From Catenibacterium mitsuoka_A (GTDB lineage: Bacteria > Bacillota_I > Bacilli_A > Erysipelotrichales > Coprobacillaceae), in assembly GCF_964259225.1 (NCBI RefSeq), contig NZ_CAXVKN010000028.1: a stretch of DNA of 30,437 nt. One strand, 5' to 3'. Positions 7,975-16,455 of the stretch are shown piece after piece. The notes beneath the pieces were generated by a model. That model did no database searches and was not told the DNA's origin. It saw only the letters and a program-made list of their open reading frames with translations. Every line of letters starts with the position of its first letter. Positions within the stretch are counted from its first letter, which is position 1. Position numbers and translations under genes: made by a program.

Positions 7975-9420
7975 ATGTATAAAAGGAAATTAAGAGGATG
8001 GGCGAAGCATTTAGACTTCTTAATTGCGGACCTTATCTGTCTACAGTTAGCTCTATTTCTAGCTTACTACATGCGTCATGGAATACTTGATATATATACA
8101 AGATCATTGTATGTCAATATTGCGATAGTCATGACACTATTAGATATGTTAATTATTATATTCTTTAATATTTTAAAGAATATTTTGAAGCGTAATAATA
8201 TTACAGAAATGATTAAAGTAATAGAAAAATCATTATTATTAATGGTTGTTTCTACTGCTTATATTTTCTATGCGCAAAAAGATGATGTATCACGTTTAAC
8301 TTTAGGTTTTACATGTGTATTTGATGCAATGTTTACTTATATTGTACATTGTATTATGAAACCAATTGTAAGACGTAGAAGAAAGAATAATAAAAAGTCT
8401 CTTATCGTGATTACAGAGTCTGAATTTATTGATTCTATTACAGAGAATAAGAAAATATTTGGTTTGGATGAATACCAGAGTGTTGGTTTTGCGGTTCTAG
8501 ATAAGAATATGGAAGGTCAGAAATCAAATGGCTGGTCTATTGTGGCGTCTCAGGATACTGTTATAGATTATGTATTAAGACAGTGGATGGATGAAGCTTT
8601 AGTAATTCTTCCTAGGGAAGATGTTTTCTCTACTTCTTTAGTTAAAGATTTAGCTGAAATGGGACTCGCTGTTCATGTAGAAATCAGTGAATATAACTCA
8701 TTAAAGGGATATCGCAAACAGTTTGAAAGAATGGGTGAAAACCAGGTATTAACTGTCAGTATGAACTCTATTAATGAATATGACTGGATTGCTAAGAGAA
8801 TACTTGATATTCTTGGTGGTTTAGTAGGATGCTTGATTACTCTTATTTTAACTATCTTCTTAGGCCCAGCTATCTTTATTGCCTCTCCAGGACCAATCTT
8901 CTTTAAACAGAAGAGAGTTGGTAGAAATGGTAAAGTGTTCAATATGTATAAGTTTAGAAGTATGTATATGGATGCTGAAGAGCGTAAGAAAGAGCTTATG
9001 GCTCAAAATAGAGTTAAAGATGGTATGATGTTCAAACTTGAATATGACCCTCGTATTATTGGCTGTAAAAAGAAAGCCGATGGTACTATTAAGAAGGGTG
9101 TTGGTAATTTCATTAGAGATTGGTCTCTTGATGAATTCCCACAGTTCTTTAATGTATTAAAGGGTGATATGAGTTTAGTAGGTACTAGACCCCCTACTCT
9201 TGATGAATGGAATAAGTATGAATTACGTCATAGAGCACGTCTTGCATTTAAGCCAGGTATTACAGGTTTATGGCAGGTAAGTGGTAGAAGTAATATCACT
9301 GACTTTGAAGAAATCGCAAGATTAGATAAAGAATATATCAAGAACTGGAGATTCAGTCATGATATTCAGATCTTATTGAAAACAGTACAGGTTGTTTTCA
9401 AAAAAGAAGGATCAATGTAA
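7975..9420 (+). CDS. Undecaprenyl-phosphate sugar-1-phosphate transferase (priming enzyme)
   Basis: This is the initiating enzyme of the polysaccharide operon. It transfers a sugar-1-phosphate from a UDP-sugar to undecaprenyl phosphate on the cytoplasmic face. The 481-residue protein has four N-terminal helices (~14-125), a soluble middle domain, one helix at ~273-297, and a C-terminal bacterial sugar transferase domain with PGPIFFKQKRVG, FNMYKFRSM, SLDEFPQFFNVLKGDMSLVG and GITGLWQVSGRS. This is the WbaP/CpsE/EpsL-like five-helix type. The sugar (glucose or galactose) cannot be settled. The ribosome binding site AAGGA (7958-7962) is 12 nt from the ATG, longer than usual. The stop overlaps the ribosome binding site of the next gene. 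Confidence 0.92.
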   Translation: MYKRKLRGWAKHLDFLIADLICLQLALFLAYYMRHGILDIYTRSLYVNIAIVMTLLDMLIIIFFNILKNILKRNNITEMIKVIEKSLLLMVVSTAYIFYAQKDDVSRLTLGFTCVFDAMFTYIVHCIMKPIVRRRRKNNKKSLIVITESEFIDSITENKKIFGLDEYQSVGFAVLDKNMEGQKSNGWSIVASQDTVIDYVLRQWMDEALVILPREDVFSTSLVKDLAEMGLAVHVEISEYNSLKGYRKQFERMGENQVLTVSMNSINEYDWIAKRILDILGGLVGCLITLILTIFLGPAIFIASPGPIFFKQKRVGRNGKVFNMYKFRSMYMDAEERKKELMAQNRVKDGMMFKLEYDPRIIGCKKKADGTIKKGVGNFIRDWSLDEFPQFFNVLKGDMSLVGTRPPTLDEWNKYELRHRARLAFKPGITGLWQVSGRSNITDFEEIARLDKEYIKNWRFSHDIQILLKTVQVVFKKEGSM

Positions 9421-9433
9421 AGGAGTTATGAAT

Positions 9434-10210
9434 ATGCCATCAGTAAAGATTATTATTGCGACACATAAGAAGTATCGTATGCCTGATGATGAGATGTATA
9501 TTCCTGTACAGGTTGGTGCAGAAGGTAAGGATGATCTTGGATATACACGTGATAATACAGGTGATAATATTTCTAATTTAAATTCACAGTATTGTGAATT
9601 GACAGGATTATATTGGGCTTGGAAGAACCTAGATGCAGATTATGTAGGTTTAGCCCATTATCGTAGACATTTTAGAGTAAAGAACAAGACAAAGGATCCT
9701 TTTGATTGTGTACTTACTTCTAAAGAAGCAGAAGAACTATTAAAGGATAATGATATTCTAGTTACTAAGAGACGTAATTATTATATTGAAACAATTTATG
9801 ATCATTATGTTCATACACTTTATCCTGAACCATTAGATGAAACAAGAAAGATTATTGAAGAGAAGTGTCCAGAATATTTACCTGCTTTTGATAAGCATAT
9901 GAAAGGTAAAACAATGCATGCCTTTAATATGTTTGTGATGAAGAAAGAATATTTTGATGCTTATTGTGAATGGTTATTTGATATTCTATTTGAACTTACT
10001 AAAAGATTTGAAGGTACCGAATATAATAGCTTCCATGCACGTTATCCAGGTAGAATTAGTGAAGTATTATTAGATGTCTGGATGAATGAGAACGGCTATG
10101 CTTACAAAGAAGTTCCATTTGTATATATGGAAAAGATCGATATGTTTAAAAAGGGAATGGGATTCTTAAAGGCTAAGTTCTTACATAAGAAGTATGGGGA
10201 GAGTTTTTAA
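9434..10210 (+). CDS. DUF4422 glycosyltransferase
   Basis: The 258-residue soluble protein is a clear DUF4422 member, with KIIIATHKKY at the start, GDNISNLNSQYCELTGLYW, and DYVGLAHYRRHF. The family is found in capsule and exopolysaccharide clusters and is regarded as glycosyltransferases; donor and linkage are unknown here. I start it at 9434 because AAAGGAG (9419-9425) is 8 nt before that ATG but only 2 nt before the alternative ATG at 9428. A longer reading from 9392 would run through the end of the upstream gene. It is the second gene of the operon. Confidence 0.85.
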   Translation: MPSVKIIIATHKKYRMPDDEMYIPVQVGAEGKDDLGYTRDNTGDNISNLNSQYCELTGLYWAWKNLDADYVGLAHYRRHFRVKNKTKDPFDCVLTSKEAEELLKDNDILVTKRRNYYIETIYDHYVHTLYPEPLDETRKIIEEKCPEYLPAFDKHMKGKTMHAFNMFVMKKEYFDAYCEWLFDILFELTKRFEGTEYNSFHARYPGRISEVLLDVWMNENGYAYKEVPFVYMEKIDMFKKGMGFLKAKFLHKKYGESF

Positions 10211-11787
10211 TGAATTTATTTAAGAAAATAGTAACACTTGTACTCGCAATGAGTTTGATGACAGGCTGTTCTTTGACTAATAATGCGGATTCACAGAAGG
10301 TATTTAATTTTGCGGATTCTGGTTATGTAACATCTTTAGATGCATCAAAGGCTATTGATGAAACATCTACAAATGTGATTCAGGCATTTGGTGATGGTTT
10401 ATATGCTTATAATGTTAAGAGTAAGCTTAAGCCAGCTATTGCGAAGAGTAAAAAAGTGAGTGAGGATGGCAAAACATATACTTTTGAAATCAGAAAGAAC
10501 GTAAAGTGGTCTAATGGAGATCCAGTGACTGCAGAAGACTTTGTTTATGCATGGAAGAGAGCCTTATCTATGCGTTCTGAAGCATCTAAGTTATTAACTT
10601 CTTATGGTGCTGCGATTGCAGGTGCTGATGATATCTACAACGGTTTAAAACCTGCAGATACTTTAGGCGTTTATGTAAAGAATAAGAAATTGGTTGTACA
10701 TCTTCAATATAAGACAACACGTTTTATGGATTTAGTGACTCAGCCAGTCTTCTTTCCATTAAATCAGAAGTTTGTAGAAGCACAGGGAGATAAGTATGCG
10801 ACTTCTCCTAAGACATTATTATCATGTGGGACATATAAGGTGTCTTCTATTTCTAAAGACAAGATTGTATTAAAGAAGAATAAGACATGTTATTTCGCAA
10901 AGAAATCAAATATTGATCAAGTGAATATGCTTTTTGGAATCAGTAATGATGAGAAAATCAGATTATTTGATGAAGGTAAGATTGATTTTGCATCAGTAAC
11001 TGGTGAAAAAGCGAAGAAGTATGATGAAAAAGATTCAAGTACTGCAGATAATGACAGTGTAATGTGGGATTTGGTGCCTAATTTCAAGGATCAGTATTTA
11101 TCAGACTTAAGAGTACGTGAAGCAATGTCTTCATTACTTAGAAGAAATAAATACGATAAAAATGTATTGAATGACGGAACTCAGAAGGCTGAAGGTTTAC
11201 TTCCTATGGGAATCTGTTTCAACTCACAGAAGCAGTTTATGAGAGATGCCTCTAAATATAAGTTGAAATACAATAAAAAAGAAGCGAAGAAATCTTTATC
11301 TAAGCTTCTTAAAGAATATAAGTTAAAGAATTTTACTTTTACTTTAACTTATACAAAAGAATATCCACAATCAAAGATTATTGCGAGTGAAATTAAAAAA
11401 GACCTTGAATCAACTAAACAATTTAAGGTGTATTTAAAAGAAGTGAATACTGTGGATTATGAACAGGCAGAATTATCTTTATTACGCATTAAAGGTACAT
11501 GTAATGATGCTTATGATTATTTAGCCCCTCTTGCAGTTAATAATCAAGGTATTAATCATTATTGCAGTAATGAATTTAATAACTTCTTTACAGCTGCAGT
11601 CAATGCACAAAGTCAGGATGAACGTTATTATGCATTCTTAAATGCAGAAAGAGTCGCAATGCGTGACTATGCACTTATTCCTGTGATTCATCAGGGACAG
11701 AGATACGTAATTAATGTGAGTGTCACTGGTCTAATTTGTAACTTTAGTGGCGCACCATATAGTTTTAGATATATGAGTATGCATTAA
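10210..11787 (+). CDS. OppA-like substrate-binding lipoprotein, orphan
   Basis: The 525-residue product is an extracellular lipoprotein of the SBP_bac_5 (peptide/nickel-binding, OppA-like) family. A lipobox LMTGC puts the lipidated cysteine at residue 20. The family signature KWSNGDPVTAEDFVYAWKRA is present, as are the expected later motifs (SDLRVREAMS, EGLLPMG). The ATG shares one base with the DUF4422 stop (TAATG), so it is a genuine, translationally coupled part of the glycan operon. No permease or ATPase gene lies in the window, which is unusual for this family. It may bind an oligosaccharide or peptide for a transporter encoded elsewhere, or have become a glycan-assembly or wall factor. 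The fold assignment is firm, the ligand unknown. Confidence 0.85.
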   Translation: MNLFKKIVTLVLAMSLMTGCSLTNNADSQKVFNFADSGYVTSLDASKAIDETSTNVIQAFGDGLYAYNVKSKLKPAIAKSKKVSEDGKTYTFEIRKNVKWSNGDPVTAEDFVYAWKRALSMRSEASKLLTSYGAAIAGADDIYNGLKPADTLGVYVKNKKLVVHLQYKTTRFMDLVTQPVFFPLNQKFVEAQGDKYATSPKTLLSCGTYKVSSISKDKIVLKKNKTCYFAKKSNIDQVNMLFGISNDEKIRLFDEGKIDFASVTGEKAKKYDEKDSSTADNDSVMWDLVPNFKDQYLSDLRVREAMSSLLRRNKYDKNVLNDGTQKAEGLLPMGICFNSQKQFMRDASKYKLKYNKKEAKKSLSKLLKEYKLKNFTFTLTYTKEYPQSKIIASEIKKDLESTKQFKVYLKEVNTVDYEQAELSLLRIKGTCNDAYDYLAPLAVNNQGINHYCSNEFNNFFTAAVNAQSQDERYYAFLNAERVAMRDYALIPVIHQGQRYVINVSVTGLICNFSGAPYSFRYMSMH

Positions 11788-11801
11788 TTGAGGGGGATTC
11801 A

Positions 11802-13073
11802 ATGATCAATAAAGTAAAGACATTTATACAGAAGTTAACGACAACACAAATGGGTTTAGTCGTATTAGCTATTTATTATTTTACATTATTTTTAGATATC
11901 ACTACTTTAAGCTTTAGATTTTCTAAAGCAGCTACTTTATGTAAGCTTTTGAGATATGTTTGTTATGTGTATTTCTTGTTTGTAATATACAAAAAATTAA
12001 GAACTTTAGACTTAAAGAGTTATATAAACAAAATTAAGAATTTTGATAAGAAACAATATTTTGTGGCAGGTGTTGTAATACTCGCATTATTCAGTATTGT
12101 AATGAACTTATTACTCACTAAAAACAAGGCTTGGGTTTTCTTATTATTTACACTTATTTATGCAAGCTGTTTTGATTTTGAAGACGTATTAAATACAATC
12201 TTCTCTGCACAGTTTATTTCATTAATTCTTATTACGACATTAAGTTCATTTGGACTTATGCATGATTATGTCAATATGAGAGCTGATGGGACAATGAGAC
12301 ATTCTTTAGGATTTGGTTATCCTACTTATTTATCTCAGTTTCTCCTATTTATGATTCTCTATTATTCATATAAGAAGAACTTTAAGATCAGTCCTGAAAA
12401 GCTAGGCTTATATCAGCTTCTTATTGTATTTTCTTATTTCTTAACTGATTCCAGAACAGAAATGTTGATATCAGAATGTATTCTTATTGGTATCTTTATG
12501 AATTCTGTAGGTATTCTTGATAAATTCAAGAATGTAGTAGAATTCTTTAAAAAAGCCTATGCGGCATGCTTTCCATTATTCCCAATTGGAAGCTATATTC
12601 TTGTGATGTTATATGGATTCATCTTCAATACAATGAATGTGAATAGTATTATCTTCAAGATTGCACAGAAATTCAATCATGTATTCTCTAATAGACTTTA
12701 TCAGACATTCTATGATTTTAAACGTTATGGTTTAAGCTTATTTGGTTCAAATATTGATTTAGTTGGTTATTTCCTAACTAAAGAGAATGAGGGAACTATT
12801 ATTAGAAGTAACTTCATTGATAATGAATATATGAGAATCTTATTTGAAAATGGATGGATCTTCTTTATCGCATTCTTTGCGATTATTTCAATAGTGATCT
12901 GGCATCTTTATAAAACTAAGAAAGATGGATTACTATTTATTTCATTTGTGATTACAACATCTAGTTTAATAAATCCTAGATTATTTACTATCACAGTTTC
13001 AGTTATCAGTTTTATGATTATACCAGTATTAAATGATTTACTATTTAACCAAGGAGGACACTTAAATGAGTAA
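11802..13073 (+). CDS. Polysaccharide polymerase (Wzy-like membrane protein)
   Basis: The 423-residue polytopic protein has about ten hydrophobic helices and a large loop between residues ~265 and 345, rich in charged residues. The layout resembles Wzy O-antigen/capsule polymerases, which join lipid-linked repeat units on the outer face. Such proteins share little sequence, so the call rests on topology and position between the priming transferase and the flippase. GAGGGGG precedes the ATG. The end overlaps the start of glf by 8 nt, so the two are coupled. Confidence 0.75.
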   Translation: MINKVKTFIQKLTTTQMGLVVLAIYYFTLFLDITTLSFRFSKAATLCKLLRYVCYVYFLFVIYKKLRTLDLKSYINKIKNFDKKQYFVAGVVILALFSIVMNLLLTKNKAWVFLLFTLIYASCFDFEDVLNTIFSAQFISLILITTLSSFGLMHDYVNMRADGTMRHSLGFGYPTYLSQFLLFMILYYSYKKNFKISPEKLGLYQLLIVFSYFLTDSRTEMLISECILIGIFMNSVGILDKFKNVVEFFKKAYAACFPLFPIGSYILVMLYGFIFNTMNVNSIIFKIAQKFNHVFSNRLYQTFYDFKRYGLSLFGSNIDLVGYFLTKENEGTIIRSNFIDNEYMRILFENGWIFFIAFFAIISIVIWHLYKTKKDGLLFISFVITTSSLINPRLFTITVSVISFMIIPVLNDLLFNQGGHLNE

Positions 13074-14166
13074 ATATGATTATCTAGTAGTAGGATCAGG
13101 TCTTTATGGCGCTATTTTTGCGCATGAAGCCAATAAGAGAGGAAAGAAGGTTCTTGTCATTGATAAGAGACCTAATATTGCCGGAAACATCTATACAGAA
13201 GAAGTAGAAGGCATCAATGTACATAAGTACGGTGCACATATCTTCCATACAAATAATAAGGAAGTATGGCAGTATATTACTCAGTTTGCAGAGTTTAATA
13301 GATTTACTAACTCACCCGTTGCAAACTATAAGGGAGAACTTTATTCTCTTCCATTCAACATGTATACATTCAATAAGATGTGGGGAGTAGTGACTCCAGA
13401 AGAAGCAGCTGCCAAGATTGAAGAACAGAGACAGGAAATCAAGGGAGAACCAAAGAATCTTGAAGAACAGGCTATCTCATTAGTTGGTAGAGACATCTAT
13501 GAAAAGCTTATTAAAGGCTATACAGAAAAACAATGGGGAAGACCATGTAATGAACTTCCATCATTCATCATCAAGAGATTACCAGTAAGACTTACTTTTG
13601 ATAATAACTACTTCAATGCGTTATATCAGGGTATTCCAATGGGTGGATATACAAAGATGGTAGAAAACATGCTTGAAGGTATTGAAGTAAGATTGAATAC
13701 AGATTATCTAGAAAACAAGGAAGAACTAGATAGCTTAGCAGATAAGGTTGTTTATACAGGACCTATCGATGCATACTTCAACTATAAGCTAGGAACACTA
13801 GAATACAGATCAGTCAGATTTGAAACAGAAGTATTAGATAAGCCAAATTTCCAGGGAAATGCGGCAGTAAACTATACAGATGCCCAGACACCTTGGACAA
13901 GAATCATTGAACATAAGTGGTTTGAATTCGGTACACAGCCAAAGACTGTCATCAGTAGAGAATACAGCTCTGAATGGAAGCTAGGAGATGAACCATACTA
14001 TCCAGTCAATGATGAAAAGAATGGTGCCTTATATGCAGAATATAAGAAGCTAGGCGATGCAGAAACTAAAGTGATCTTTGGTGGAAGACTTGGAGAATAT
14101 AAGTATTATGATATGGATGCAGTTATTGCAGCTGCATTAGACAGAGTTAAAAAGGAATTTAATTAA
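13066..14166 (+). CDS. glf: UDP-galactopyranose mutase (copy 1, complete)
   Basis: This flavoenzyme converts UDP-galactopyranose into UDP-galactofuranose in the cytoplasm, the donor of Galf residues. The 366-residue protein has normal family length. It begins with the FAD-binding VVGSGLYGAIFAHEA, and shows NIAGNIY, VHKYGAHIFHT, EKQWGRP and FGGRLGEYKYYDMD near the end. AAGGAGG lies upstream of the ATG at 13066, which overlaps the polymerase end. Positions 13072-13149 and 14059-14136 are identical to the two visible ends of the second glf at 24262-24548. It implies that the polymer made here contains galactofuranose. Confidence 0.95.
   Translation: MSKYDYLVVGSGLYGAIFAHEANKRGKKVLVIDKRPNIAGNIYTEEVEGINVHKYGAHIFHTNNKEVWQYITQFAEFNRFTNSPVANYKGELYSLPFNMYTFNKMWGVVTPEEAAAKIEEQRQEIKGEPKNLEEQAISLVGRDIYEKLIKGYTEKQWGRPCNELPSFIIKRLPVRLTFDNNYFNALYQGIPMGGYTKMVENMLEGIEVRLNTDYLENKEELDSLADKVVYTGPIDAYFNYKLGTLEYRSVRFETEVLDKPNFQGNAAVNYTDAQTPWTRIIEHKWFEFGTQPKTVISREYSSEWKLGDEPYYPVNDEKNGALYAEYKKLGDAETKVIFGGRLGEYKYYDMDAVIAAALDRVKKEFN
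13072..14136 (+). repeat. Segment shared with the second glf copy
   Basis: The first 78 bp (13072-13149) match 24265-24342 exactly, and the last 78 bp (14059-14136) match 24441-24518 exactly. Sequence differs immediately outside both ends. The middle cannot be compared because it is N in copy 2. Confidence 0.8.
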
Positions 14167-14168
14167 TC

Positions 14169-14201
14169 ATTAAGGCAAAGATTTAAGATCTTTGCCTTAA
14201 T
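14169..14201 (+). other. Perfect 14-bp intra-operon hairpin without U tract
   Basis: ATTAAGGCAAAGAT (14169-14182) is followed by a 5-nt loop and its exact reverse complement (14188-14201), three nt after the glf stop and just before the ribosome binding site of the next gene. There is no T run, so it is not a standard terminator. It may be an mRNA-processing or stability element, or an attenuator. Confidence 0.7.
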
Positions 14202-14218
14202 ACAAATGGAGGCTTATT

Positions 14219-15334
14219 ATGAAGAGTGTATTGATTATTGGAATGACACCTAATCCTGGTGGCATAGAAAGCTTTTTAATGACATACTTTAGAAAATTAA
14301 AAGACACCTTTAAAATAGATTTCCTTACTACATTTGAGACATGTGCTTACAGTCAGGAGATTCTGGATAATAATTCTAGAATTTATACAATTAAATCAAG
14401 TCAGTTTAAACAGGCTAAAGAATTTAAACAGGAATTGACTTACTTCTTTCAACATCATCATTACGATATCATCTGGTTTAATGCCTGTGATTTAGGTAAT
14501 TTTGGTTTATTGAAATATGCACAGTTATGTTCTCCTGAAAAAGTGATTGTACATGCACACAATAATGATTTCATGATGAAAGGTAAGAAAGCACTCTTCT
14601 ATAAGTTCATGCATTATAAGAATAAAAAGAAAGTAAAACAGTATGCCACTGATTACTGGGCCTGCTCAGAACTTGCAGGAGAATTCTTCTTTGAAGATGA
14701 TGTAAGACAAAGTTCTCGTTATCATGTCATTAATAATGCGATAGATACAGATCGTTTTAAATATGATAGAGAAATCAGAGCAGCTTATCGTAAAGATCTC
14801 CACGCTGAAGATAAGATTGTCGTAATGAATACTGCAAGATTCACTTATCAAAAGAACCAGTTATTCTTAATTGATATCTTTGAGGAATTAAAGAACAAGG
14901 ATGATCGTTTTGAACTTGTATTAGTAGGTGATGGTGAATTAAGAGGTGAACTTGAACAGAAGATTTCTGACTTGAATCTTACTGATAGTGTACAGCTATT
15001 AGGTTTACGTAGTGATATCCCAGAATTACTATCAGCGGCTGATATATTCCTTTTCCCTTCTCGTTTTGAAGGGTTTGGTATATCATTATTAGAAGCTCAG
15101 GCTTCTGGACTGTTATCCTTTACTTCCAAGACAGTTGTCCCAGAAAGTGTAGGGATTACAGATTTACTTACATATATTTCATTAGATGGATCACCTGTAG
15201 AATGGGCAGATATGATTTATAGTCAATTTACTTCAAGAGACATTGTTAGAAATAAATATACGGATATCATCAAAGAAAAAGGATTTGATATCGATACAGA
15301 AGCTAAGAGATTAAAATCCTACTTAGATGATTAA
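14219..15334 (+). CDS. GT4-family glycosyltransferase
   Basis: The 371-residue cytoplasmic GT-B glycosyltransferase adds a sugar to the lipid-linked repeat unit. The N-terminal half starts MKSVLIIGMTPNPGGIESF. The C-terminal GT4 domain shows NTARFTYQKNQ, LVLVGDGELRGELE and FPSRFEGFGISLLEAQASG, containing the EX7E nucleotide-sugar site (E in RFEG, E in LLEA). The nearest relative in the window is 25566-26666, which shares the overall layout (NPGG near the start, FPSRFEG). GGAGG precedes the ATG at 14219, right after a strong hairpin. The end lies 16 nt before the next start. Donor and linkage are not readable. Confidence 0.88.
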   Translation: MKSVLIIGMTPNPGGIESFLMTYFRKLKDTFKIDFLTTFETCAYSQEILDNNSRIYTIKSSQFKQAKEFKQELTYFFQHHHYDIIWFNACDLGNFGLLKYAQLCSPEKVIVHAHNNDFMMKGKKALFYKFMHYKNKKKVKQYATDYWACSELAGEFFFEDDVRQSSRYHVINNAIDTDRFKYDREIRAAYRKDLHAEDKIVVMNTARFTYQKNQLFLIDIFEELKNKDDRFELVLVGDGELRGELEQKISDLNLTDSVQLLGLRSDIPELLSAADIFLFPSRFEGFGISLLEAQASGLLSFTSKTVVPESVGITDLLTYISLDGSPVEWADMIYSQFTSRDIVRNKYTDIIKEKGFDIDTEAKRLKSYLDD

Positions 15335-15350
15335 AGAAAGGAAAACAGTT

Positions 15351-16376
15351 ATGAAAAAATATTATTTACAGGTCACAATTGATTCTAATCTTGATGCCAG
15401 TACAAAAGCTGTTCAGGATTGTAATAAGATTCTTCATCAGAATGGTTATGAACCATTTGAAATTAATCTTTTCAAATCAGGAAACAAGTATATCAAGAAG
15501 GTACATAACTTCTTAGCCTTCAATCACTTAAATAAGATTGATGAAGGTGCTTTACTTGTAGTACCTCATCCTCTTTATGTGAATAAGAAATATATTGATA
15601 TCTTAGAGAAGGTAAAACAGAAAAAGCATATCAAGCTAGCATTCCTTATTCATGACTTAGATTCATTAAGAAAGCTATTCTTAAACGCTCAGGATGATTT
15701 TGAATATATGGATCATAAGATGTATGACATCTCTGATTATATTATTGCGCATAATGATTCTATGATTGAATACTTAGTATCACAGGGTGTTGCAAGAGAA
15801 AAGATTCATAATCTTCATATCTTTGACTATTTATGTGAATCAAATAATACAATCAAGTTTGATCGTTCAGTAAGTATTGCAGGTAACCTAGATGAAAAGA
15901 AGAGTAACTATCTTGCAAAGCTAAAGGATATTAAAGCAGTTCATTTTGATTTATATGGTGTACATTTAAATGAAGATATTCTTGCATCTAATATTACTTA
16001 TCATGGTGCTTTCCCACCTGATGAAATCAATAACCAGTTATATAGTGGTTTTGGTTTAGTATGGGATGGAAGTTCTATTGAAAAATGTGATGGTAATACA
16101 GGAGAGTACTTAAAATATAATAACCCTCATAAATTATCTTTATATCTAGTATCTGGTATTCCAGTAGTAATCTGGAAGGAAGCTGCAGAAGCTAAATTTG
16201 TAGAAGAACATGGCTTAGGTATCACAGTCAACTCTTTAGATGAACTTGGAGAAAAATTTGCGAGTCTAAGTGAAGAAGAATACTTCGAAATGGTTAAAAA
16301 TGTCGCAGTTGTTTCTAATAGACTTAAAAATGGATATTACCTAACTCAGGCAATCAAAGAAATTGAAGAGGCTTAA
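15351..16376 (+). CDS. Gtf3/galactofuranosyltransferase-like glycosyltransferase
   Basis: The 341-residue soluble protein begins KKYYLQVTIDSNLDASTKA and has a late segment YNNPHKLSLYLVSGIPVVIW, typical of the Gtf3-like and beta-1,6-galactofuranosyltransferase-like families. With a UDP-galactopyranose mutase two genes upstream, transfer of galactofuranose is a reasonable guess, but Gtf3 relatives use glucose, so the donor is open. I start it at 15351, because AAAGGA (15337-15342) is 8 nt upstream; the longer reading from 15327 includes that site and overlaps the previous gene. The stop codon lies in the loop of the operon terminator. Confidence 0.75.
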   Translation: MKKYYLQVTIDSNLDASTKAVQDCNKILHQNGYEPFEINLFKSGNKYIKKVHNFLAFNHLNKIDEGALLVVPHPLYVNKKYIDILEKVKQKKHIKLAFLIHDLDSLRKLFLNAQDDFEYMDHKMYDISDYIIAHNDSMIEYLVSQGVAREKIHNLHIFDYLCESNNTIKFDRSVSIAGNLDEKKSNYLAKLKDIKAVHFDLYGVHLNEDILASNITYHGAFPPDEINNQLYSGFGLVWDGSSIEKCDGNTGEYLKYNNPHKLSLYLVSGIPVVIWKEAAEAKFVEEHGLGITVNSLDELGEKFASLSEEEYFEMVKNVAVVSNRLKNGYYLTQAIKEIEEA

Positions 16377-16391
16377 AGCCTCTTTTTCTTC
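16366..16391 (+). terminator. Operon terminator overlapping the end of the coding sequence
   Basis: AAGAGGC (16366-16372) pairs with GCCTCTT (16378-16384) around the loop TTAAA, which contains the TAA stop (16374-16376). A U-rich run follows. Ribosomes reaching the stop would cover the stem, so termination may depend on translation. Confidence 0.75.
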
Positions 16392-16392
16392 T

Positions 16393-16420
16393 TTAACTCT
16401 TATTATTTTTGATTTATAAT
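16393..16420 (+). promoter_or_regulatory. Promoter of the Wzx gene
   Basis: A perfect TATAAT lies at 16415-16420, with a moderate -35 TTAACT at 16393-16398 (16-bp spacing), right after the terminator. It gives the flippase its own transcription. Confidence 0.55.
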
Positions 16421-16455
16421 TATTGCGGTTTGTAACAAGGAAAGAGAGGTCTTGT

